This document shows, piece by piece, positions 1 to 4,982 of a stretch of DNA of 14,462 nucleotides. Origin of the DNA: an uncultured Bacteroidales bacterium (GTDB lineage Bacteria; Bacteroidota; Bacteroidia; Bacteroidales; UBA932); the NCBI GenBank assembly GCA_905235615.1, contig CAJOMB010000020.1, positions 1 through 14,462 of the forward strand, in the 5' to 3' direction. Position 1 is the stretch's first letter. Each line of letters opens with the position of its first letter. The notes beneath the pieces were generated by a model. That model was not told the origin of the DNA. It saw only the letters and a list, made by a program, of their open reading frames with translations, and did not search any database. The translations under genes were made by a program, and so were the position numbers.

Positions 1-17
1 TTTAAACTATAATTATC

Positions 18-1004
18 ATGAAATTCCTTACTGACGAAAAGCTTTTGATCGTAGGCGCTGCCGGTATGATTGGCTCCAACATGGTGCAAACCGCCTGTAT
101 GCTGGGTCTCACCCCCAACATCTGCCTGTACGATATCTTTGAACCCGGCCTCAAGGGTGTGCTGGCAGAGATGGACCACTGTGCCTTCCCCGGCGTGAAC
201 CTCACCGCCACCATCGACCCCGCCGTGGCCTTCAAGGATGCCAAGTACATTGTATCGGCCGGTGGTGCTCCCCGCAAGGAGGGCATGACCCGCGAAGACC
301 TCCTGAAGGGCAACTGCCAGATTGCCGCCGAATTTGGTGACAACATCAAGAAGTACTGCCCGGACGCCAAGTTCGTGGTGGTTATCTTCAACCCGGCCGA
401 CGTGACGGCCCTCACGGCCCTCATCCACTCCGGTCTCAAGCCTTCCCAGCTCACCTCCTTAGCCGCTTTGGACAGCACTCGTCTGCAGGAAGCCCTGGCG
501 CAGGAATTCGGCGTACAGCAGTGCAAGGTTACCGGCGCCCACACCTATGGTGGTCACGGTGAGGCCATGGCCGTGTTCGCCTCCCAGGTGAAGGTGGACG
601 GCAAGCCCCTCAGCGAGATGGGCCTTTCCGCCGAGCGCTTCGAAGAAATCAAGCACAACACCATCCAGGGTGGTTCCGCCATCATCAAGCTCCGTGGCCG
701 CAGCTCCTTCCAGAGCCCTGCCTACCAGGCCGTGAAGATGATCGAGGCCGCCATGGGCGGTGAAGTCTTCACCTGGCCCGCCGGCACCTATGTGAACGAA
801 GGCAAGTACAAGAACGTGATGATGGCCATGCCCACCACCATCGACGCCACCGGCTGCCACTTTACCACGCCTAAGGGTACCGCCGAGGAAATGGCCGCGT
901 TGGACGCCTCCTACGAGCACCTCGTCCAGATGCGCGACGAGATTGTTACCCTGGGTATCGTTCCCGCCGTTGCAGACTGGAAGAAAGACAACGCCAACCT
1001 TTAA
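18..1004 (+). CDS. mdh: Malate dehydrogenase (NAD-dependent)
   Basis: Interconverts malate and oxaloacetate with NAD in the cytoplasm, in the TCA cycle and the fumarate/succinate branch used by anaerobic Bacteroidales. The 328 residues match the usual length of the LDH/MDH superfamily. Visible: Rossmann loop GAAGMIG at residues 13-19; Asp39 ending the second strand, which favours NAD over NADP; substrate arginines R86 and R92 in APRKEGMTRED; NPAD at 125-128; the LDSTR segment with R155; and catalytic His180 in GGHGEAM. The R86/R92 arrangement and overall sequence suit malate rather than lactate dehydrogenase. The ATG at 18 gives a complete N-terminal strand just ahead of the loop; only an AT-rich 17 bases lie upstream in the window, so no promoter can be judged. 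An intrinsic terminator follows. Confidence 0.95.
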   Translation: MKFLTDEKLLIVGAAGMIGSNMVQTACMLGLTPNICLYDIFEPGLKGVLAEMDHCAFPGVNLTATIDPAVAFKDAKYIVSAGGAPRKEGMTREDLLKGNCQIAAEFGDNIKKYCPDAKFVVVIFNPADVTALTALIHSGLKPSQLTSLAALDSTRLQEALAQEFGVQQCKVTGAHTYGGHGEAMAVFASQVKVDGKPLSEMGLSAERFEEIKHNTIQGGSAIIKLRGRSSFQSPAYQAVKMIEAAMGGEVFTWPAGTYVNEGKYKNVMMAMPTTIDATGCHFTTPKGTAEEMAALDASYEHLVQMRDEIVTLGIVPAVADWKKDNANL

Positions 1005-1027
1005 TTCTTTCCATCCAGCATGATCAC

Positions 1028-1061
1028 AACCCCGGCGCCAGCAATGTCACCGGGGTTTTTT
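1028..1061 (+). terminator. Rho-independent terminator of mdh
   Basis: An 8-base-pair perfect stem, AACCCCGG (1028-1035) with CCGGGGTT (1050-1057), has a 14-base loop and runs directly into a T tract ending at 1061. It lies 24 bases after the mdh stop and 15 bases before the next start codon, so the following gene depends on read-through or on a promoter I cannot see. Confidence 0.9.
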
Positions 1062-1075
1062 AAAAACCAATAGCC

Positions 1076-1921
1076 ATGTCAAGCAAACTTAACAAACCCG
1101 GCAAGACCTTCCTGATCATTGCCGCCACCATCCTGGTGCTGCTCGTGTGCGGCGCCAGCTGCTGCAAGCTCATCGACAACTCCGAGGTAGGTATCAAGTT
1201 CAAGAAATTCTCCCTCACGGAGCAGGGCAAGCTCATTACCCAGCCCGTCAACGGTCTGGTGTTCATCAACCCCTTCACCACGGATATCTTCACGTATCCC
1301 GTTTACGTGCAGCGCGTAGACTATCCCCCCTTTACGGTTACCACCAAGGATGCCGCCACCTTCAGCATGGACCCCACCCTGGCCTACATGGTGAACCGCG
1401 ACAAAGCCACGGAAATCTTCACCAAGTACCGCAGGCCCCTGGCCGATATCGAAGCCGGTTACATGCGCACCTGCATCTACGACGCCTACCGCATCACCGC
1501 CAACAACTACACCTCCGACGAGCTCATGGCCAGCCGCGCCAAGTTTGAGTCCGAGGTCCGCGCCATGCTGGATCTGTCGCTGGGAGAAGAAGGCTTTGTG
1601 GTGCAGGAATTCACCTCCCAGATCACCCCTCCCGAGAGCCTCCGTCAGATGATTGACGCCAAGAACGCCGCCATCCAGAGCGCCCTCCGCGCCGAGAACC
1701 AGGTAAAAGAGGCCGAGGCCAACGCTAAGATCGAGATTGCCAAGGCCGAAGGTGAAGCCCAGGCCCTCAAGATCAAGGCCGACGGCGAAGCCTACTACAA
1801 CCGCACGGTGGCCGCATCCCTGAACGCCCTCCTGGTGCAGCAGGACGCCATCCAGAAATGGGACGGCAAGCTCCCCGAATACAATGGCGGCGGCGCCCTT
1901 CCGTTTATTAATCTGAAATAA
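1076..1921 (+). CDS. SPFH/Band 7 (prohibitin-like) membrane protein
   Basis: 281 residues. A short basic N-terminus is followed by one membrane segment (about 12-28), then a small Cys-containing turn and an SPFH/Band 7 domain (about 35-190, starting DNSEVGIKFKKFS). An Ala/Glu/Lys-rich coiled coil follows (about 190-245; EAEANAKIEIAKAEGEAQALK is characteristic of prohibitin/stomatin proteins), and a C-terminal GGG-LPFINL tail ends the protein. Family members form ring oligomers on the membrane and act as scaffolds or modulators of membrane proteases; which partner applies here is not visible, and no NfeD or FtsH gene is adjacent. The start at 1076 places the membrane helix at the usual position. 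The mdh terminator lies just upstream and no TAnnTTTG promoter is evident in the 71-base gap, so transcription may come from terminator read-through. The C-terminus abuts the repeat-rich gap. Confidence 0.88.
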   Translation: MSSKLNKPGKTFLIIAATILVLLVCGASCCKLIDNSEVGIKFKKFSLTEQGKLITQPVNGLVFINPFTTDIFTYPVYVQRVDYPPFTVTTKDAATFSMDPTLAYMVNRDKATEIFTKYRRPLADIEAGYMRTCIYDAYRITANNYTSDELMASRAKFESEVRAMLDLSLGEEGFVVQEFTSQITPPESLRQMIDAKNAAIQSALRAENQVKEAEANAKIEIAKAEGEAQALKIKADGEAYYNRTVAASLNALLVQQDAIQKWDGKLPEYNGGGALPFINLK

Positions 1922-1931
1922 CAGCACCGGG

Positions 1932-2126
1932 AGGAAGGGATGGGCTGGAGCTCCAACGGCGGAAAAGGGGCTCACCCGGTCGCTTGACCGGGGAACTCCT
2001 CCTTTTAGCCACGCCTTCGGCGCGTCTAACGTCGTCAAACAGTCCCCGTCATGCAAGCACCGCTCCCTGCACAGGCCCCCGCGCGGACCCTTTTCCGCCT
2101 ACTTCCGCTCCAGCCCACCCCTTCCT
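1932..2126. repeat. Long imperfect inverted repeat in a convergent gap
   Basis: Two blocks are mirrored. Block 1: 1932-1951 pairs with 2107-2126 at 19 of 20 positions. Block 2: GGCGGAAAAGGG (1958-1969) pairs perfectly with CCCTTTTCCGCC (2088-2099). Six and seven unmatched bases separate the blocks on the two sides, so the arms are about 40 bases each around a 118-base interior. The interior holds a perfect 7-bp hairpin CCCGGTC/GACCGGG (1975-1992, loop GCTT) and the self-complementary CGCCTTCGGCG (2012-2022). The element begins 10 bases after the SPFH stop codon. No transposase or credible protein is encoded. It resembles a small non-coding interspersed element or a structured transcript, but copy number is unknown. 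Confidence 0.6.
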
Positions 2127-2143
2127 TATATCGGCCTACTTGA

Positions 2144-2233
2144 CAGCCAGCACTTTTGGCGTTTTTTGCTGGCTGCCACGTCACGCAAAACGCCGCGGCA
2201 AGCGTTTTTGGGCAAAAGTGCTTGCTGCGGCGT
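2144..2233. other. Cluster of competing hairpins (candidate structured element)
   Basis: Four perfect or near-perfect helices can form. P1: CAGCCAGCA 2144-2152 with 2167-2175. P2: GGCGTTTT 2158-2165 with AAAACGCC 2187-2194. P3: ACGCCGCGGCAAGC 2190-2203 with 2220-2233, 14 pairs with one G-U if transcribed. P4: GCACTTTTG 2150-2158 with CAAAAGTGC 2213-2221. P1 and P3 can coexist; P4 can enclose P2 but excludes P1 and P3. The region is in a convergent gap with no promoter I recognise. The remainder of the gap (2234-2457) has only a short CTGCTTT/AAAGCAG stem at 2349-2365 and an 8-bp stem CTTCACCG/CGGTGAAG (2425-2432 with 2449-2456) at the end of the minus-strand operon; neither has a proper T tract. 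Confidence 0.45.
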
Positions 2234-2457
2234 AGAGTATAATCGCCGGGACCCGGGGGCGGCGTACTTGCTTTCCATCCGCGCCTGGGTTTTTCCCATC
2301 TGCCTATGAGTTTACGTCTTTTCATACCTAAGGTAAGTTACAACTCCTCTGCTTTTAAAAAGCAGATTGTCAAAGGTTTGAAAATTTTAGCGGATTGCAA
2401 ATTTTTCCCCACCCCGAACCAATCCTTCACCGCACGGTGCGTCCGCGCCGGTGAAGC

Positions 2458-2928
2458 CTAGCTTCCGTCCCTTTTTTTGTTGAGCAGGTAGATGCTGCCC
2501 GCAACAAGCCCAGCCACTATCAGGAAGGCCAGGGTGGTGTTAAAGCCGTCCCCATACTTGAGCTTCAGGTACAGGACGCCATAATTGAGGCCAAAAAGGG
2601 CCACGCCCCCGGCCAGGGCTACCCCAAGCGCCCGCACGGTGCCGCCGGGGTTGTCCTTCCAGGTCTTGTCCTTCAGGATTTTCCGGCCAATTACAGTTAA
2701 AGGGACAAGGCCGATAACCCCCGCCAGTGCCAGCAGGAGCGTTTTCCGGGCCCGGGCGGCCGCCTGCGCCTCCTGCGCCAGCCTTTCGGCCTCCTCGAAG
2801 CGCTCCAGGACGGCCCGCGTCTCCGGGGTCATGTACTCGCCGTACAGTTCCTCGGGGTTCTGCGCGGCAGCCGGCCATGCGGCCAGAAGGATGAGCAGCA
2901 AGAGGCTACTCGTCAGAAACGACTTCAT
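2458..2928 (-). CDS. Small exported three-helix membrane protein, unknown function
   Basis: I do not recognise the family. The 156 residues begin with a clear signal peptide (MKSFLTSS, hydrophobic core, AAA-Q near 22). A charged Glu/Ala/Arg helix with coiled-coil character follows (about 36-61), then three hydrophobic segments (about 63-81, 98-121 and 131-149), ending in the basic tail KKRDGS. The ATG at 2928 is chosen because it starts exactly at the signal peptide; longer readings add unrelated sequence from inside the upstream gene. Its first 23 bases overlap the end of the lipoprotein gene in another frame, which implies translational coupling. It is the last gene of operon A. Confidence 0.75.
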   Translation of the reverse strand: MKSFLTSSLLLLILLAAWPAAAQNPEELYGEYMTPETRAVLERFEEAERLAQEAQAAARARKTLLLALAGVIGLVPLTVIGRKILKDKTWKDNPGGTVRALGVALAGGVALFGLNYGVLYLKLKYGDGFNTTLAFLIVAGLVAGSIYLLNKKRDGS

Positions 2929-3397
2929 AGTCAAAATAGGCTGTGGTAAGGATGTGCTTGCTGTCTCCCGGCAGGTCGGCATCATGCTCCTTGAGGAAGT
3001 GCTCGGCCAGAAGAATGTCCGCAATGGCGGTCCATTCATTGTAGGCCACCAGTACCACAATCATATCGCCGCGACTCAGTGCTGCCTCGGCTACTGGAGC
3101 TCCCTGATAAGCCGTCCACGGTTGCATTGGGTCATTAAGAACATATCGGTCCAGGAAAATGGGATAGGTTTCATCCCAGTCGTCCGGCATATAGAAGACC
3201 ATTTTGTAGCGGGACGATGTATCTTCGCCGGCGTACAGGACATCCGTCACTACGGTGAAATCCCTGAAGCTGTGGTCCTCAAATACAATATGGGAAAGAT
3301 AGATTTCCCCGCAGGGAACCTCTGTAAAGCAGCGTTTTTCCTTACAGCCGGAAAGGAGCAGCAAAGCAAGGGGAAGAAGGACAAAGAGTCTTTTCAT
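2906..3397 (-). CDS. Putative lipoprotein, unknown function
   Basis: 163 residues with a type II signal peptide: MKRLF, a Leu-rich core, and lipobox LLSG with Cys18 as the lipidated residue. In Bacteroidales this predicts anchoring in the inner or outer membrane facing the periplasm; the residues after Cys18 (KEKRC) do not match the acidic surface-export signal of some Bacteroidetes lipoproteins. The mature part (about 145 residues) is acidic with several Trp and Tyr residues and alternating hydrophobic strands; I see no catalytic motif. It is the third gene of operon A: four bases after the gene upstream, and overlapping the gene downstream by 23 bases. The function is not inferable from sequence. 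Confidence 0.75.
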   Translation of the reverse strand: MKRLFVLLPLALLLLSGCKEKRCFTEVPCGEIYLSHIVFEDHSFRDFTVVTDVLYAGEDTSSRYKMVFYMPDDWDETYPIFLDRYVLNDPMQPWTAYQGAPVAEAALSRGDMIVVLVAYNEWTAIADILLAEHFLKEHDADLPGDSKHILTTAYFDYEVVSDE

Positions 3398-3401
3398 AGC
3401 G

Positions 3402-3860
3402 CTATTCTTTGACTAAACGGACTGGGTATTTTCTTTGGCTCAGACTGGTCTCGCCCAGTTCCTCCCAGGTATAATAGCCATCCCGGTTGGGCGCTTGGAG
3501 CAGGGGATTCAGGATGATGACCTTCAGGTAACACCCGTCAGAGCCCGCAATGCCAAAGTCCCTCGCCGAGCGGCTTCCCACGGGATAGAGGAAGGAGATG
3601 CTGTTCCCGTTTTTTCCGGTAAAGACCACCCACTCTTCCCCATCCTTTTCCAGGGCGGTCTGCGTGCAGCCCTCGCGGAGTTCCTTGATTTCCGCCAGCG
3701 TGGGCAACCGCCACCCCGAGGGAATGACTGTTTCCGGGGCGATGTCTTCATCGGCCCACTGCACGCTAAGTCCCAGATCCACGGCCCCAGGTGCTTCCTG
3801 GGCACAGGCGCACACTGCACTTAGTAGCAGCGACGCAGCAATAAGCGCAATCTTTTTCAT
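3402..3860 (-). CDS. Small secreted FISUMP/DUF1566-like protein
   Basis: 152 residues. A signal peptide (MKKIALIAASLLLSAVCACA, cleavage before Gln21) precedes VDLGLSVQWA and then GWRLPTLAEIKEL. Both motifs are signatures of the Fibrobacter-succinogenes-major-paralogous/DUF1566-type domain common in secreted Bacteroidales proteins, where it often sits at the C-terminus of larger surface proteins. Here it stands alone, and the segment usually found between the two motifs, with its Gly/Tyr/Trp-rich stretch, is nearly absent, so this is a minimal version. No catalytic role is known to me for the domain; a carbohydrate- or protein-binding fold is often assumed. The gene is second in operon A, with gaps of 5 and 4 bases to its neighbours. 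Confidence 0.75.
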   Translation of the reverse strand: MKKIALIAASLLLSAVCACAQEAPGAVDLGLSVQWADEDIAPETVIPSGWRLPTLAEIKELREGCTQTALEKDGEEWVVFTGKNGNSISFLYPVGSRSARDFGIAGSDGCYLKVIILNPLLQAPNRDGYYTWEELGETSLSQRKYPVRLVKE

Positions 3861-3865
3861 AGGCT

Positions 3866-4288
3866 TTAATCATCTACCCTGCCTGTTCCGCGGCAGTCCG
3901 GACAATTCCACTCTTTGACTCCTGTCTGGCCACACTGGCCACAAGGCTGATTGCCGGCGCCGCCACAACTGGTGCAAGTGATGGAACCGGTTCCGGAGCA
4001 GCGCTCGCACTTGATGGAGCCGTCTCCGCCGCAGTAACGGCATTCGTCATTACGTCCATGGCAATGCGGGCAGGTGTAATTTCCGCCACCGCCGCATGCT
4101 GTACAGCGGATGCTCTTGTGCCCGTTACAAAGGGAGCAATCTCTCCATCCGCGTCCTCCGCAGAAGGAGCAGTTTTCGGTAAGTTTTCCTGTGCCGTCGC
4201 ATCGGGAGCACTCGCGGTCACCGGTAACCATGGCGGTAAGCAGGATAACACCCGCCATGACTAAAGCAAGTGAAAGTACCTTTTTCAT
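3866..4288 (-). CDS. Exported Cys-rich protein with ten CxxC pairs (DnaJ zinc-finger-like)
   Basis: 140 residues. A hydrophobic N-terminus (MKKVLSLALVMAGVILLTAMVTG) looks like a signal peptide or anchor. The rest is almost entirely CxxC(x)Gx(G) units: CSRC, CSFC, CSLC, CTAC, CPHC, CRYC, CERC, CTSC, CGQC and CPDC, most followed by GGxG or xGTG as in the DnaJ central domain. DnaJ has four such units binding two zinc ions; ten could form five sites. No J-domain or substrate-binding domain is present, so it is not a DnaJ. If truly exported, the cysteines would face an oxidising or metal-limited periplasm, which is unusual. The ATG at 4288 is preferred over an upstream TTG at 4309, since the latter lies within the -7 box. 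First gene of operon A. Confidence 0.8.
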   Translation of the reverse strand: MKKVLSLALVMAGVILLTAMVTGDRECSRCDGTGKLTENCSFCGGRGWRDCSLCNGHKSIRCTACGGGGNYTCPHCHGRNDECRYCGGDGSIKCERCSGTGSITCTSCGGAGNQPCGQCGQTGVKEWNCPDCRGTGRVDD

Positions 4289-4306
4289 ACGTTTTAGTGT
4301 TTTCTG

Positions 4307-4314
4307 CAAAGGTA
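4307..4314 (-). promoter_or_regulatory. Bacteroidetes -7 box of operon A
   Basis: The minus strand reads TACCTTTG, a full match to the Bacteroidetes sigma-70 -7 consensus TAnnTTTG. It lies 18 bases ahead of the ATG at 4288, giving a leader of about 12 bases. No TTTG/TTG -33 element is found at the expected distance; the palindrome arm occupies that place, which suggests activator dependence. Confidence 0.7.
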
Positions 4315-4334
4315 TTCTTCTCCGACCATTTTCT

Positions 4335-4353
4335 TGTGGCGGAATCCGCTACA
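4335..4353. promoter_or_regulatory. 19-base palindrome, putative activator site (copy A)
   Basis: TGTGGCGGAATCCGCTACA: nine-base arms around a central A, with one mismatched pair. Its centre (4344) is 30 bases from the upstream edge of the -7 box of operon A, i.e. near -42. The same site with perfect symmetry occurs at 8711-8729 with identical spacing. NarL/LuxR-type regulators bind inverted repeats, and such a regulator is encoded at 11442. Confidence 0.65.
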
Positions 4354-4373
4354 GTACGCTGATTTACAAGGTT

Positions 4374-4386
4374 ATTTCCGTCACAA
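4374..4386. repeat. Left copy of a 13-base direct repeat flanking the hip cassette
   Basis: ATTTCCGTCACAA occurs here and again at 5938-5950, just before and just after the hipB-hipS-hipT genes. The left copy bridges the end of promoter module A and the first half-site of operator O1. Confidence 0.6.
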
Positions 4387-4396
4387 TATTTTGTGA
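4381..4396. promoter_or_regulatory. Putative HipB operator O1
   Basis: TCACAATATTTTGTGA is an inverted repeat with half-site TCACAA (8-base arms with one mismatched pair). A second 16-base palindrome with the same half-site lies at 4442-4457, 61 bases away centre to centre, about six helical turns. The two flank the hipB promoter, as expected for autorepression by a HipB dimer. Confidence 0.6.
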
Positions 4397-4427
4397 TTTT
4401 TTTCTTGCGCATTTGGTTTTTATCCTT

Positions 4428-4435
4428 TATCTTTG
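4428..4435 (+). promoter_or_regulatory. Putative -7 box of the hip operon
   Basis: TATCTTTG fits the TAnnTTTG consensus. A TTG within an AT-rich run ends about 21 bases upstream and may act as the -33 element. The box is 23 bases before the hipB start, and operator O2 lies in the intervening leader. Confidence 0.6.
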
Positions 4436-4441
4436 CAAAAA

Positions 4442-4457
4442 TCACAACATGTTGGGA
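4442..4457. promoter_or_regulatory. Putative HipB operator O2
   Basis: TCACAACATGTTGGGA is a 16-base palindrome (8-base arms, one mismatched pair) sharing half-site TCACAA with O1 and containing the perfect core CAACATGTTG. It ends one base before the hipB start codon, so a bound repressor would block early transcription. Confidence 0.6.
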
Positions 4458-4458
4458 T

Positions 4459-4662
4459 ATGAGTAATATCGGACAACAGATCAAGGAAAGGCGGAAAAGC
4501 CTGAAGGTTACGCAGCGCCAACTGGCCGAACTGGCCGGAATAGGAATCAATACGCTCACCAAGATTGAGCGGGGAGAGGCCAATCCCAGCCTGAGCATTT
4601 TGAATAAAGTTCTGGACACACTGGGCCTGGAACTGACCACTTCCATTAAACGCATTGACTGA
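4459..4662 (+). CDS. hipB: HipB-like antitoxin / Xre-family repressor
   Basis: 67 residues, nearly all a Cro/C1-type helix-turn-helix (about 5-60): IGQQIKERRK, then TQRQLAELAGIGINTLTKIERGEANPSLSILNKVLDTLG, the standard Xre pattern. Such proteins dimerise, repress their own operon and bind or neutralise HipA-type kinases. It is shorter than E. coli HipB and lacks its longer C-terminal tail. The ATG at 4459 starts the domain directly; in-frame codons further upstream run through the promoter. The stop overlaps the next start by one base (TGATG), which indicates translational coupling. Two matching palindromes, O1 and O2, around the promoter are its likely operators. Confidence 0.88.
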   Translation: MSNIGQQIKERRKSLKVTQRQLAELAGIGINTLTKIERGEANPSLSILNKVLDTLGLELTTSIKRID

Positions 4663-4982
4663 TGAGACAAGGATTTGTATATAACAACGGCAGGCTGGCC
4701 GGCGTACTTTCCGAGTTGTCTCCATCGGAATATGTTTTTCGGTACGACGATAACTATTTTTCCGACGAAAAAGCCCCGGCCATCAGTCTTACACTCCCCA
4801 AACATACCCGGGAATACCGTTCGGAATACCTGTTCCCGTTCTTCTCCAATATGCTTTCTGAAGGGCATAACAGGGCGGTGCAAGCCCGAATACATCATCT
4901 GGACAAGGACGATGATTTTGGCATTCTCCTGGCAACCGCACATACCGATACCCCTGGAGCTATAACCGTGAAAACAGCATGA
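4662..4982 (+). CDS. hipS: HipS-like protein: stand-alone HipA N-terminal subdomain
   Basis: 106 residues that match only the N-terminal subdomain of HipA kinases (PF13657-type): VYNNGRLAGVLSE, then YVFRYDDNYF, AISLTLPKHTREY, then LFPFFSNMLSEGHNR and DDDFGILLATAHTDTPGAI. No kinase residues are present. In the described E. coli HipBST system this domain is a separate protein (HipS) that acts as the antitoxin while HipB augments it; the same role is inferred here from gene order. It overlaps hipB by one base and hipT by four (ATGA). The break from hipT is not a simple frameshift: the stop and start overlap cleanly and both proteins are intact. Confidence 0.85.
   Translation: MRQGFVYNNGRLAGVLSELSPSEYVFRYDDNYFSDEKAPAISLTLPKHTREYRSEYLFPFFSNMLSEGHNRAVQARIHHLDKDDDFGILLATAHTDTPGAITVKTA

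Larger units (their letters stand above)
4286..4380 (-). repeat. Promoter module copy A (duplicated ~95-base upstream region)
   Basis: From the start codon of the Cys-rich gene to the CCG ending at 4380, this segment aligns with 8663-8756 with a single one-base gap. Best-conserved parts are the -7 box CAAAGGTA (plus-strand reading), the palindrome, and the block CTGATTTACAAGGTTATTTCCG, which at the other copy reads CTGATTTGCAAGGTTTTTTCCG, with a 5-base spacer from the palindrome in both. Similarity stops immediately after CCG at both copies. The protein sequences downstream are unrelated apart from having signal peptides. Confidence 0.85.

Noticed and set aside
1079..2056. 325-residue minus-strand open frame
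   Set aside because: It lies antisense to the SPFH gene and has the Gly/Val/His-rich composition of a shadow frame.
2035..2325. 96-residue minus-strand reading frame beginning MKRRKLIGRW
   Set aside because: It runs through the inverted-repeat arm and all the competing hairpins, has no signal, domain or balanced composition, and its codons are dictated by the repeat structure. I treat it as non-coding.
2349..2365. CTGCTTT/AAAGCAG hairpin as a terminator for the convergent operons
   Set aside because: No T tract follows on either strand, and it is more than 90 bases past the operon A stop and over 400 bases past the SPFH stop.
4381..4403. Inverted repeat followed by seven T residues, resembling a plus-strand terminator
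   Set aside because: No plus-strand gene ends upstream, the stem is only six strong AT-rich pairs, and the same half-site recurs at 4442-4457, so an operator fits better.
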